A stretch of 40,719 bases of DNA from CAWAPS01 sp963783945 (GCA_963783945.1 CAWAPS010000001.1:1-40719), one strand, 5' to 3'. Numbered from the stretch's first letter, positions 16,406 through 24,639 are shown. Numbers and translations are program-made. The notes: a model not told the origin generated them from the sequence alone.

Positions 16406-17218
16406 ATGAGTGTCTCGGGCTGTGAGGCAGTACAACCCGAGATTTTCAGCGTGCCGAGCGAGCCGTGTGGCAACCACGGTGCATTGGCTTATCTGGGGCT
16501 GGGTGGCCGTGACTTGCTCGGGGGTAGTCTTTTCGCGGGTAGGGCTCTGCTTCGGGGCGCCTTTCCCAGCATTGCAGTGGCCACCCTGATCCCGATGGCT
16601 CTCTTCTACGTGACCCTGGCGGCCGGCTCGATCGTGTGGGCCATCGGGGTGTCGGTCCTTTACGCCTACGGGCTTGCCGCCTTTCAGTACGGTCGACGCC
16701 GGCGGGTGTCGGGGATGCTGCTAATGACCGTCTTCATGGTGACCGTGCGGGCGGTTTCGGCGGTCGTGTCTGGGCACTCCATGATGTACTTCGCCATCCC
16801 GGTGGCGGAGACGGCAGGGTTCGGGTTGATGTTCGTGGCCACGATGTGGATGAGCGAGCCGCTGATCGTGCGCTTGGCTCGGGATCTGGTACCGCACTTA
16901 GCTGACGACCTCGCGGCCCGACGGGCGCTCATCCGGGGATTGTCCCTGATCTGGATGGTGACGTATCTGGCCAGCGGGGCGACTACCCTGACCCTGCTCA
17001 CCACGGTGTCCCTACCCGTGTACCTGGGCGCTCACCAGATAGCGGGCTGGTGCTGGGTCGGAGGCGGCGTGGCGCTATCGGTGAGCCTCTGCCGGCGCCG
17101 CGGCGGCGCGCTCCTCGCCGCCGCCCTGGCCGGGCCGGGGGGTGAGCTGCCCGCCTCACCCATACTTGGAGCCCCTTCGAGAAACGCGGCGAAGCCGCCG
17201 GTCCTGGCCATCCTGTAA
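16406..17218 (+). CDS. VC0807-like integral membrane protein
   Basis: 270 aa from ATG 16406 (weak ribosome site; a start nearer residue 45 is possible). At least five hydrophobic helices are visible: IAVATLIPMALFYVTLAAG, IVWAIGVSVLYAYGLAA, LLMTVFMVTVRAVSAVVSG, ETAGFGLMFVATMW, LIWMVTYLASGATTLTLL. Between them lie the R-R-x-R turn after helix 2 and the DLVPHLADD segment before the last helices. That pattern resembles the VC0807/DUF3159-like family of unknown function. The C-terminal 50 residues are Ala/Pro-rich and probably not conserved. No operon partner. Assignment is by pattern and moderate. Confidence 0.6.
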   Translation: MSVSGCEAVQPEIFSVPSEPCGNHGALAYLGLGGRDLLGGSLFAGRALLRGAFPSIAVATLIPMALFYVTLAAGSIVWAIGVSVLYAYGLAAFQYGRRRRVSGMLLMTVFMVTVRAVSAVVSGHSMMYFAIPVAETAGFGLMFVATMWMSEPLIVRLARDLVPHLADDLAARRALIRGLSLIWMVTYLASGATTLTLLTTVSLPVYLGAHQIAGWCWVGGGVALSVSLCRRRGGALLAAALAGPGGELPASPILGAPSRNAAKPPVLAIL

Positions 17219-17295
17219 GAGGACGCCGAAGTCGACACGGGTAGCGGTCGACTTCTTCGGCGGACATCCAGACGTCGTCGTTTCTAGCGCCCCTA

Positions 17296-17493
17296 GCGCT
17301 CTTTACCGCGGTAAGCCTCCAGCCGTTGTACTAGCTCGTGGGGACGGCCGAGGGCGGGCAGGTGCCCACCGTCTATCTCGTCGGGCACGATTCCCAAGCG
17401 CTCCGCCACTACCTTGCGCTGGAACCCCAGCGCGGGCCCGATCGAGGAGAACTGTCGACCTTGACTTGCGTATAGGTTGATTCTGACGGTCAT
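17296..17493 (-). pseudogene. Alpha/beta hydrolase C-terminal fragment
   Basis: The minus-strand frame contains QRKVVAERLGIVPDEIDGGH and LPALGRPHELVQRLEAY. This is the final part of an alpha/beta hydrolase, with the catalytic His in the GGH-x-P motif and the closing helix. No nucleophile or earlier part is present. Its first residues (MTVRINLYASQ) come from the dispersed repeat at 17463-17541, so the fragment is fused to it. Confidence 0.55.
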
Positions 17494-17541
17494 ACCTTCT
17501 CAACATGCGGAAGTTGTCGGCCCTCGCCACCACCGTGCGCT
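17463..17541 (+). repeat. Dispersed repeat, copy B (about 78 bp)
   Basis: Matches 3373-3450 along its whole length with about 8-9 differences by eye. Here the plus-strand frame is MRKLSALATTVR then a stop. A candidate TATAGG box sits before TTGATTCTGACGG. The two copies share no flanking genes. Confidence 0.7.
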
Positions 17542-17892
17542 GATCAATCTGGGTGCTCAACTGCGGAAGGCACCCACTCCTGACGAGCGTGAATGCTGTT
17601 CGATTTTGTTGCGATCGCTTCCGTAGACGCCGCTCTCCGGAATCGTCCCGGTCCACCCACTCGCATAGTCTCTCTTCGCTCCCTCTCCGCTACCTTTGGT
17701 CGCCTTCTTGTCGATCTGGGTGACAGCCACCCTGACAATCCTCGGCGTTGTGATGGGGCTGCCGAGCCTGGGGTTGGCTGGCCCGGTCGTGGCGCCGCGC
17801 TGCGGGGTAGACCGTAATGTCGGATTTGGGGGGCCCTGACTCCGGCGAGCGGCCTGGGGTGATACCGTCGTGATCGCGGTTTGGGAGTGATC

Positions 17893-19569
17893 ATGGGAAA
17901 GTCACACGAGATCGGTCAGGCATCGCCCCCGCACCAACGGCTGCGCCGCTCGTCCTCGCCCGCCTCGCCCGAGCACCCATTGCTGTCCCTACAGCAGCAG
18001 GTTGGAAATCGGGCATTCACAGCGGCGCTCCGCGCTCCTGGTCGGGGGCCCCATGCCTTGCTCATGCTGCAACGCCAGGCCGGGAATCGGGCCGCCGTCG
18101 CCGCGGTGCAGCGAAACGGCGGCGGGGAATCGGCTGTGGCTGCTCCTTCCGAAGCGCCGGCGGAAGAAGCGCTTGGAGCCAACCTCGAAGAGGAGATAGC
18201 CCGGCAGGTCGGCCAATTACCTCCCCTGGAGGACGTCCGGGTGACGGAGAACGACGTCCAGGACGGCGTCAATGAGGCGAACGCAGTACGTTCCGGGGTC
18301 GATGAGTTAGGCGTGAGCCGAAGCGGTGCTCTGGCTGATTGGTCCCGCCGCGAGTTCGCCGACGGTGGGGAGGTAGACCGGTCAGTGGTCGAGGAACTGC
18401 AGGGCGCCCAAGGGGAAGTGGCCCCGTCCCCGGCTGCCAAGCCCAGTCGGGCGGCCCTGGCCTTGGCGGCGGTGTCCCGGGCGGGCAGGAGAATCGCTGG
18501 CGGGGCCCGCTGGCTGGGTGGTCAGGCGGTGGCCGGAGCCCGCTGGGCAGGCAGTAAAGCCATGGCCGGAGCCCGCTGGGCAGGCAGCAAAGCCGCAGCT
18601 GGGGCGAGTTGGGCAGGCAGTAAAGCCATGGCCGGAGCCCGCTGGGCAGGCAGCAAAGCCATGGCCGGAGCCCGCTGGGCAGGCAGCAAAGCCGCAGCTG
18701 GGGCGAGTTGGGTTGGTGAGAAGATCGCTGGTGGGGCCGGCGCCGCGTGGGGCGCGATCAAGAGCGAAAAAGAGAAGCTCAGCACTCCAGAAGGTCGCCG
18801 TGACCGCGGCGGCCAGGCTCAGGCCGTCGGCGGAATTGCCGCACCAATGGGGGGGCACACGGGGGAGCTCATCGACAATCCGGTTACGGAGGGGACAGCC
18901 CACTTGTACGGGCAGTCGGCCGTCGAGCAGGTGCATAAGGCCGGTGAATCGATGAGCGCGACCTCGACCACGTTGGAGCATCCCGACGAGTTCGCCCATT
19001 CCTTTACCTCCGGCGCGGCCGAAGCGCTCCACGCGGTGGCTTCGGTGGTGGGCATTTTCTTCTCTGCCCTCAAGGCAGCCCTTGATTTTCGGTCGCTGGT
19101 GAGCTCGATTCGGGTCTATCGGGCTCTCAAGCAGGCCAGGGCATCCGCGGAGGTTCTGGGTTCCAGTCCAGCGCTCGTCGAGGCGGTGGAGTATGCCATG
19201 AAGCAAAAGTATGAGAAGATTTTCAAGCGGGCGTTCGGCGTCGTCGTGGCCTTGGCGACCCTCGGCCTCGGTCTAGCCGTGCTGATTGCCAATCCTGTCG
19301 GAGCCAGCCTGGCCGCGGTGATCATCGGCGGTATCGGCGCCAGTATGTTTTTGTACAAGATCGGCCGGAAGTACTGGAAGAAGTGGGGCACGAATACCCT
19401 CGGCCAGAAGCGCACGGACATGGCGAAGCATCTGTACAACCAGATGCGGACCCGTGATGTGCTCGCCCTAGAGGCGGTGCGGTCGTTGCACCTGGATCCC
19501 GAGGCGGTGGCGGCGGCCGGGGCGACCAAAGGTCCGAGGCTGATCTTCCGCAAACTCAAGTCCGCCTGA
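17893..19569 (+). CDS. Putative eCIS-type cargo protein with double LQ-GNRA leader and 11-residue repeats
   Basis: 558 aa from ATG 17893, GGGAG 5 nt upstream; a TTG 12 nt earlier is in frame. Two leader-like motifs stand in tandem: LLSLQQQVGNRAFTAAL (residues 30-46) and LLMLQRQAGNRAAVAAV (56-72), related to the motif in the RNase toxin at 13484. Residues 201-277 are seven units of an 11-residue repeat, consensus AMAGARWAGSK, amphipathic and tryptophan-bearing. Then follow a variable linker, a hydrophobic helix around 376-396, and a long hydrophobic stretch (449-490, GVVVALATLGLGLAVLIANP and on to IGASMFLYKI) before a basic tail. No enzyme motif is seen. A membrane-active or pore-forming C-terminus is possible but is inference. 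No immunity gene follows. Confidence 0.7.
   Translation: MGKSHEIGQASPPHQRLRRSSSPASPEHPLLSLQQQVGNRAFTAALRAPGRGPHALLMLQRQAGNRAAVAAVQRNGGGESAVAAPSEAPAEEALGANLEEEIARQVGQLPPLEDVRVTENDVQDGVNEANAVRSGVDELGVSRSGALADWSRREFADGGEVDRSVVEELQGAQGEVAPSPAAKPSRAALALAAVSRAGRRIAGGARWLGGQAVAGARWAGSKAMAGARWAGSKAAAGASWAGSKAMAGARWAGSKAMAGARWAGSKAAAGASWVGEKIAGGAGAAWGAIKSEKEKLSTPEGRRDRGGQAQAVGGIAAPMGGHTGELIDNPVTEGTAHLYGQSAVEQVHKAGESMSATSTTLEHPDEFAHSFTSGAAEALHAVASVVGIFFSALKAALDFRSLVSSIRVYRALKQARASAEVLGSSPALVEAVEYAMKQKYEKIFKRAFGVVVALATLGLGLAVLIANPVGASLAAVIIGGIGASMFLYKIGRKYWKKWGTNTLGQKRTDMAKHLYNQMRTRDVLALEAVRSLHLDPEAVAAAGATKGPRLIFRKLKSA
18493..18723 (+). repeat. 33-bp in-frame tandem repeat, seven units
   Basis: Units of 33 bp encode (A/I)xAGA(R/S)W(A/L/V)G(S/G/E)(K/Q). 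The inner units are nearly identical (GCCGGAGCCCGCTGGGCAGG followed by CAGCAAAGCC). The outer units are more diverged, consistent with growth from the centre. The repeat gives a strong in-frame shadow on both strands. Confidence 0.9.
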
Positions 19570-19588
19570 GGTGGAGAGCTAATTGCTG

Positions 19589-19623
19589 CCCTCGCCCACC
19601 GAGGGTCCGAGCTTAGGCTTTTT
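19589..19623 (+). terminator. Possible rho-independent terminator
   Basis: CCCTCG-CCCAC-CGAGGG (19589-19605) is a perfect 6-bp hairpin 20 nt after the stop codon, followed after 13 nt by TTTTT. The gap before the T-run weakens the call. Confidence 0.4.
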
Positions 19624-19673
19624 GTTACTCTCGGCGCCTACTCGTCGGATGCGCGTCATCTGGAACGCACACG

Positions 19674-20204
19674 TCAAGACCTTTGTCTCCTAAATGGCAC
19701 GTAGCTGGTCGACCTCATCTTCGAGGACCACGACGCTCTTGATACCGAGTGGAAGCGAATGTTTCCCCTTCGCCAGGTTCTTGCAGTCGACCGCGACACC
19801 GAAGGCGCCTGACACAACCGTCGGCCAAGCCAGAACGCGCACCTTTGGCTTTGCCCGACAGTGCGGCACGCGCTGCGCTCTCGGCGTCGAGCGGGTCGGA
19901 CTTGCCTGAGCGGTAACGGTCCTGGCGGTCGGAGCGGTCCACCTCGACCACCCTCACCCCCGCCGCGGTCAAATGTCGGGTCAGGCCGGCGCCGTAACTG
20001 CCGGTGCCCTCCACTCCGACGAGTCCGACCGGACCGAACGAACGCAGCCAGGCCAACACACGGCCGCAGCCGGCCGGAGTGGTCGGGAAACTCTTGGTGC
20101 CGACCAAGCCGCCGATATGGTTGAGCGCGGCGGCGACATGCGCGTCGGCGTTGGGTGTCCACGCCGCCGGTGACGCTAGATGTCTCTACGATGGTCAAGG
20201 CCAT
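19674..20204 (-). pseudogene. IS110-family transposase N-terminal remnant
   Basis: The gene starts at ATG 20204 (MALTIVETSSVTGGVDT). A one-base insertion then shifts the frame to HVAAALNHIGGLVGTKSFPT. The next part is GPVGLVGVEGTGSYGAGLTR, VRVVEVDRSDRQDRYRSGKS and DPLDAESAARAAL. This is the DEDD (RuvC-like) N-terminal domain of IS110 transposases: the Asp-x-His start, the VEGTGSYG strand and the GKSDPLDAESAA helix. Similarity ends near 19820, so the catalytic Ser-containing C-terminal domain is lost. The remaining frame to 19690 (for example LPLGIKSVVVLEDEVDQLRA in one frame) is unrelated to IS110 as far as I can tell. Confidence 0.75.
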
Positions 20205-20322
20205 CCCTTTCTTGGTTGAGGGGTGGCATGCACCCGCTGGCCGACCGGACCTGTGAACCCCGACCTCTTGTCCAGGACGGGCGGATCAGAACGGCGTCAC
20301 CGGTGGATGCCGGGAATGATTC

Positions 20323-20398
20323 CTGGGTCCCGGTCGACGGATCGATCACAAGACAGCCGGCCGGCGTCGACCGGTTCGCAGGTCAGACCGAGACCCAG
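20323..20398 (-). ncRNA. Structured non-coding flank of the IS110 remnant, bridge-RNA candidate
   Basis: The 247 bp between the IS110 start (20204) and the IS6 left end (20452) has no gene. It contains two nested perfect stems: CTGGGTC (20323-20329) with GACCCAG (20392-20398), and CCGGTCGACG (20330-20339) with CGTCGACCGG (20365-20374). IS110 elements are known to express a bridge RNA from the non-coding end next to the transposase. The location fits; no sequence match to a known bridge RNA was made. Confidence 0.3.
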
Positions 20399-20451
20399 GA
20401 CTCCCGACCATACGCCCCCTACCAACTCACCGGCAGGGATGGTGGTCTGAA

Positions 20452-21278
20452 GGGCTCTGTTGCATTGCCTGGTCGGGCTGGGTGGCGTGAGGCTGTTGGC
20501 ATGGAACCCGTCGTCACTGCTACCTGGTCGAAGTCGAAAGATCGGCCTTCGCGGGGTACAGGTTCCCGTCTGATGTGATCTTGCTGGCGGTCCGCTGGTA
20601 TCTGCGCTTCGGGCTGTCGTACCGAGATCTCGAGGAGCTGCTGGGCGAGCGTGGAATCGAGGTCGACCATGTCACGCTGTACCGTTGGGTCCGCCACTTC
20701 ACCCCTCTGGCCGTCGAGGCCGCCGGCCCGTGCCGACACACAGCCGGTGTCCGCTGGTTTGTCGACGAGACGTATGTGAAAGTCGCTGGGGTGTGGCGAT
20801 ACGTGTACCGGGCGGTCGATGAGCACGGCCAGGTGATCGACGTTGTCGTGTCGGTCCGGCGGGATATCGCCGCTGCACGAAGGTTCTTTGTCCGGATGCT
20901 GGCGGTCCAGGAAGACCCGGAGGAGGTCACTACCGACCGCGCACCGGCGCTTGCTGCGGTCATCGCTGAGCTCCTACCGGCGGCTGTGCATGACACCGAG
21001 CAGTACGCGAACAACCGGATGGAATGTGACCATGGGAAACTCAAGGCTCGCCTGCGGCCGATCCGCGGCCTGAAGACTTTTCGGTCAGCGAGGACAATCA
21101 TCGGAGGTCATGCCTTCATCCAGAACCTGCGGCGCGGCCACCATGAACTCGGGCTCGAAGCCCGACACAGCCGTCTCCGCGTCGCAGCCGCCTCCGGCGA
21201 ACTCGCCCGAGCCATCTGACTTCCCGGGGTGGACCCGGAGCTCACCGCGGCGAAGCGACCGCCAACGCAACAGAGCCC
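20452..21278 (+). mobile_element. IS6-family insertion sequence, copy 2 (827 bp)
   Basis: Inverted repeats GGGCTCTGTTGCATTG (20452-20467) and CAACGCAACAGAGCCC (21263-21278) bound an element of 827 bp, the same length as copy 1 but in opposite orientation. Flanking 8-mers GGTCTGAA and CTTCGCCC differ. It has inserted into the upstream end of the IS110 remnant. The region between the two inverted copies (about 12.7-20.4 kb) contains the toxin genes. Confidence 0.85.
20501..21219 (+). pseudogene. IS6-family transposase with N-terminal frameshift
   Basis: ATG 20501 (MEPVVTATWSKSKDR) opens one frame. The conserved protein SAFAGYRFPSDVILLAVRWY continues in another, so one base is shifted near 20540. 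From there to 21219 the sequence is complete: helix-turn-helix RDLEELLGERGIEVDHVTLY, the acidic triad in WFVDETYVKV, TTDRAPAL and NNRMECDHGKLK, and the end IIGGHAFIQNLRRGHHELG. It is closely similar to the copy-1 protein but clearly diverged, so the two did not arise by a recent jump. A GTG at 20575 could still start a 214-aa product lacking the extreme N-terminus. Confidence 0.85.
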
Positions 21279-21505
21279 CTTCGCCCACGTACTTCATCTC
21301 AGCTGGCTGGCCGACCATAGGCCCGATCACGTCCTTGAAGCCCACGGCAATCTCTCTGCGCAGCATTTTGCAGCTAGCGGCAAGAATCGCCGCCGAACGT
21401 CATCTTCACCAGTTGGCCGAGCGGGGAGCGACGGTCATCGAGGCTGCCTCGGCCCTCTGGCCCGACGTCTTCTTCATCCCGTGAGTAACCCCGGTCGTCA
21501 CCGGG
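21279..21505. other. Stretch without a recognisable gene
   Basis: A plus-strand frame ends LQLAARIAAERHLHQLAERG with an ATVIEAASALW tail and a stop at 21484. It looks like the helical C-terminus of a lost protein, cut by the IS6 element, but I cannot name it. Confidence 0.35.
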
Positions 21506-21903
21506 TCACTCCTCAACCAGCGGAGTTGCGCAGGCCCGGACCGGGCTTCCTCGAGCGGCGGCGAGCGCTTCGGGCAGCGTGAACGCGCCGACGTACAGCG
21601 CCTTGCCGACGGTGGCGCCCTCGACGCCGTCGGCAACCAGGCCGGCGATGGCGCGCAGGTCGTCCAGGCTGCTGACCCCGCCGCTGGCGATGACCGGGCG
21701 GTCGGTCGCCGCGCATACCTCGCGCAGCAAGTCGAGGTTCGGGCCCCTGAGCGTGCCGTCTCGGCGCACGGCGGTCACAACGTAGCGAGCACATCCGTGG
21801 GGCGTCGAGCTGGGCCAACACGTCGAACAGCTCACCGCCCGCCCGGGTCCAGCCTCGCGCCGCCAGTGCGGTGCCGCTAACGTCGAGCCCGACGCCATCC
21901 GCT
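21506..21903 (-). pseudogene. hisA/priA-like isomerase, C-terminal half with frameshift
   Basis: The C-terminal frame reads YVVTAVRRDGTLRGPNLDLL, ATDRPVIASGGVSSLDDLRA and GVEGATVGKALYVGAFTLPE. This is the second half of the HisA/PriA TIM barrel: TxVxRDGT with the catalytic Asp, the SGGVSSLDD phosphate loop, and the final GKALY loop. Just upstream the frame shifts; the other frame holds GVGLDVSGTALAARGWTRAG and ELFDVLAQLDAPRM, which belongs in front. The first 100 or more residues are missing, so it cannot work in histidine (or tryptophan) synthesis. It probably came in with this rearranged segment. Confidence 0.75.
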
Positions 21904-22093
21904 CCACCGCGAGCTGGCCAAGTGGTGCGTGGTGTTCTTCGACTATGACCTGGAGACGGCGGTCAGCGTCCGCCAGCCAAGCTGAGCGCTGCCCCCGTAG
22001 GGGTCCTGTTGTCGGCGGCCCGCACTCGGCGGAGGCTCGCGGAGGCGGGTCCGATACCGACCGTGCCGTCGTGCACAGGTTGATCCAGCGCGG

Positions 22094-22897
22094 TTATCCG
22101 GGGCCTTTCGCCCAGCCAAAATGGTCGATCGGTCCGTGACCTCGCCCGAGCCGCCAGCTCGCCCCACCGGCAATGGCCGAGGCCACGTATCCCTTGGCGG
22201 CCCGTACGGCATCGGCGACAGTGTCGCCCCGTGCCAAACGGGCGGCGATGGTGGCTGCCATCGTGCAGCCGGTGCCGTGGACGTTGGTGGTGACGACACG
22301 GCGCGATCGCAGTTCGTGGACCTGTTCGCCGTCGAAGAAAACGTCGACTGGGTCACCGGCGAGGTGGCCGCCCTTGACGAGCACCGACCGGGCGCCGGTG
22401 GCGGCCAGCTCGACCGCCGCCTTGGCCATGTCGTCGACGTCGCTCAACTCGCGGCCGACCAGCAGCGACGCTTCCCGCAGGTTCGGCGTGACGATGACGG
22501 CGTAGGGGAAGAGGCGCTCGAGGTAGGCCAGCTCGGCGTCGGCGTCGAGGAGACGGTCGCCGCTCGACGCCACCATTACCGGGTCGACCACCAGGTTTGG
22601 GAGGTCGCCGGCCGCGGCCCGTCGGGCGACGACGTCGATGATGGCCCCGGTCGCCAACATGCCGGTCTTTACGGCGGCGACGGCCAGGTCGACCAGCACG
22701 GCGCCGATCTGGGCGTCCACAAACTCGGGCGGGGTTAGCTGTACGCCGAACACACCGACGGTGTTCTGTGCCGTGAGGGCGGTCACCGCGCTGGTACCGA
22801 AGACGCCATTGGCCGCGAACGCCTTCAGGTCGGCCTGGATGCCGGCGCCGCCGCCCGAGTCGGAGCCTGCGATGGTGAGGGCGACAGACGGAGTCAC
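22094..22897 (-). CDS. thiD: Hydroxymethylpyrimidine/phosphomethylpyrimidine kinase
   Basis: The enzyme phosphorylates HMP and HMP-phosphate to HMP-diphosphate for thiamine synthesis or salvage. GTG 22897 gives VTPSVALTIAGSDSGGGAGI, the usual family start; the frame is open to a GTG at 22951, and neither has a clear ribosome site. Visible motifs are AGSDSGGGAGIQADLK near the N-terminus, VTALTAQNT, VVDPVMVASSGDRLL, TPNLREASLLVG, VLVKGGHL, and the anion-hole motif TTNVHGTGCTMAATIAA with the catalytic Asp position taken by the HGTGC segment. Length (about 267 aa) is normal. It is divergent from tenA, the other thiamine gene, across a frame encoding a PEBP-like protein. Confidence 0.93.
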   Translation of the reverse strand: MTPSVALTIAGSDSGGGAGIQADLKAFAANGVFGTSAVTALTAQNTVGVFGVQLTPPEFVDAQIGAVLVDLAVAAVKTGMLATGAIIDVVARRAAAGDLPNLVVDPVMVASSGDRLLDADAELAYLERLFPYAVIVTPNLREASLLVGRELSDVDDMAKAAVELAATGARSVLVKGGHLAGDPVDVFFDGEQVHELRSRRVVTTNVHGTGCTMAATIAARLARGDTVADAVRAAKGYVASAIAGGASWRLGRGHGPIDHFGWAKGPG

Positions 22898-23121
22898 GGC
22901 GGCACGACCGACTTGGAGCCAGCGCACGAAGTTGTTGGAGTCACTTAGCACGACCGGCTCGGTTACCGACAGGCCGAACCACGTGGGGATGGTTGATCGC
23001 AGCGTCCTTGGGTCTCATCGGTCCGTATGTCCCCACTCCGTACGGGTTGAGTGAACGGTATTGCGGCTATCGACTGAGTTTACGCCTGGGATGCGAGTTG
23101 GCCGCTTGATAGAAACGTGTT

Positions 23122-23478
23122 GTGGAGTCGAGCAGTGGCGCGTTTTCGCCGGGGTCCCCGATCGCAAGCCGGCACTCCTTGGTGGGAGAGGACCTCTCGC
23201 CGCCGTCGGACCGGCGGGCGGTGCCGGAGGATGAGGTCTCGCTTGTGCTGATCGTCGATGACCTCGACGCCCCGGCCGGCACGTTCATGCATTGGCTGGC
23301 TTGGGGGATCGACCCGGAGCCCGGCCGGCTGGCTGACGACGAGGCCAAGGCTGGCTGTCAGGCGTACACCGCCCTTGGTCTGGCGGCGGGCGAGTCGCCA
23401 CGACGGGCCCACCGCTGCGTCCGTTTCCTGCTGGCCTACGAGCTGTTGTTCTGGGACACGCTCGCCGATGCGCTTTAG
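23122..23478 (+). pseudogene. PEBP (YbhB/YbcL)-family protein, shortened
   Basis: 118 aa from GTG 23122. SGAFSPGSPIASRHSLVGED and LSPPSDRRAVPEDEVSLVLI give the entry, and VDDLDAPAGTFMHWLAWGID is the hallmark D-x-DAP...HW of phosphatidylethanolamine-binding-like proteins. After EAKAGCQAYTALG the expected GY-x-GP-x-PP-G-x-x-HRY segment is only faintly present (ESPRRAHRCVRF), and the protein stops early. The family is about 150-180 aa long, so the C-terminal third is decayed. Its stop overlaps the start of tenA by 11 nt, so it may still be translated and coupled. Confidence 0.65.
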
Positions 23479-24124
23479 CGATCAGCTCCGGCAGGCCGCC
23501 GGGGAGGTCTGGGCGGCCCAACACGAGCACCCCTTCGTCTGCGGTATCCGCGATGGCACGCTCGATCCCGAACGGTTTCGCTTCTACCTACGCCAGGACT
23601 ATCTGTTCCTGATCGAGTATGCACGCCTGCTAGCGCTGGCCTGTGCCCGCGCGCCGCGACTCGAGCTGATGGAGCGCTTCGCCGAGCTGGCGCAATCGAC
23701 GCTGCGGACCGAGATGGACCTGCACCGCGCCCACGCGGCGGAGTGGGGGATCTCACGCGGAGCGCTCGAACGGGAGCGTCCTCGGGCCGTAACCCGAAGC
23801 TACACGGACTTTCTGCTGCGCACCGCCGCGATGGGCGACTTCGGCGAGCTCGTCGCCGCACTGCTGCCGTGCATGTGGGGCTACAGCGAACTGGGTCAGC
23901 AGCTCGCGCCGGGCCAGCCCCCTGCGAAGGGGCGTTACCGACGGTGGATCGAGATGTACTCCGGGGAAGACTTCGCCAACCAGGCCCGCTGGTGCCGGCA
24001 GGTCTGCGACGAGGCCGCCGCCGGCGCGGCAGAGGAAGGCAGAAGGAGGATGCAGGACGCCTTCCTCGCAAGCAGCCGCTACGAGCTTGACTTCTGGGAA
24101 CAAGCGTGGCGCGGCGCACCATGA
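23468..24124 (+). CDS. tenA: TenA-family thiaminase II / aminopyrimidine aminohydrolase
   Basis: 218 aa from ATG 23468, overlapping the PEBP-like stop. It hydrolyses thiamine breakdown products (amino-HMP) to recover HMP, which ThiD then phosphorylates. Recognisable are HPFVCGIRDGTLDPERFRFY, LRQDYLFLIEYARLLALA, and the catalytic Cys at residue 135 (LLPCMWGYSELG), the same position as in the Bacillus enzyme. The final acidic residue is E211 in DFWEQAW. Length is typical and the gene looks intact. Together with the divergent thiD it makes a salvage pair. Confidence 0.93.
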   Translation: MRFSDQLRQAAGEVWAAQHEHPFVCGIRDGTLDPERFRFYLRQDYLFLIEYARLLALACARAPRLELMERFAELAQSTLRTEMDLHRAHAAEWGISRGALERERPRAVTRSYTDFLLRTAAMGDFGELVAALLPCMWGYSELGQQLAPGQPPAKGRYRRWIEMYSGEDFANQARWCRQVCDEAAAGAAEEGRRRMQDAFLASSRYELDFWEQAWRGAP

Positions 24125-24639
24125 ACCCAAGATGGGTCGCCGGGCAGGGAAGCCTCCGGCCCCCTACCGCGATCCGTTCGAGGAAGGTTTCTGTCCGGCC
24201 GGCATATTGAGACACCCGCATGGCGGGTGAGGATGTACGCCCTCAAAGTCCCCGACGGGGATCACCCTACAGCGGAATTGCTGTGGTGCCCGGGGCATCG
24301 GAATCGAGGCGTTTCGCTAGTCCCTCGGACAATCTAAGGTCCGCCGCCACGATGTCTACCCAGAGCTGAGCGTTACTAATACACGAAGAAGTTGTCAGGT
24401 AACGACTCACGGCGCCCCGGCGGTTGCGCGGATCGATCGGGCGGGTGGACCGCTCGAGACCGCTGATTCGACCGGTTGATTGACGTCGACGGGAAAAGTC
24501 GCTCATCGCGACAGGACGCCCCTTGGCGCCAGGTCGTTCGCTCCCCGTGAGCACCAGCACCGCCGCGGCCAGGAATGCGCTTCGAGGTGGCTGTCATGGG
24601 GTACATCACTAGTGGCGTGCGCACCTACACAGGAGGAAC
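24125..24639. other. Intergenic stretch with one hairpin
   Basis: CACCCGC-ATG-GCGGGTG at 24213-24229 is a perfect 7-bp hairpin about 90 nt after tenA; no T-run follows. A minus-strand frame (24267-24560) has no recognisable domain. No other feature is seen. Confidence 0.4.

Noticed and set aside
18382..19206. Long minus-strand frame of 274 codons with repeats
   Set aside because: Shadow of the 33-bp repeat and flanks of the gene at 17893-19569.
22983..23036. A stem GTGGGGA/TCCCCAC upstream of thiD with an internal GATGAGACC, suggestive of a TPP riboswitch
   Set aside because: The conserved CTGAGA and ACCTGATC elements of the THI box and the inner helices are not there; one 7-bp stem in GC-rich DNA is not enough.
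24267..24560. Minus-strand 97-codon frame
   Set aside because: No ribosome site, no motif, composition not convincing.
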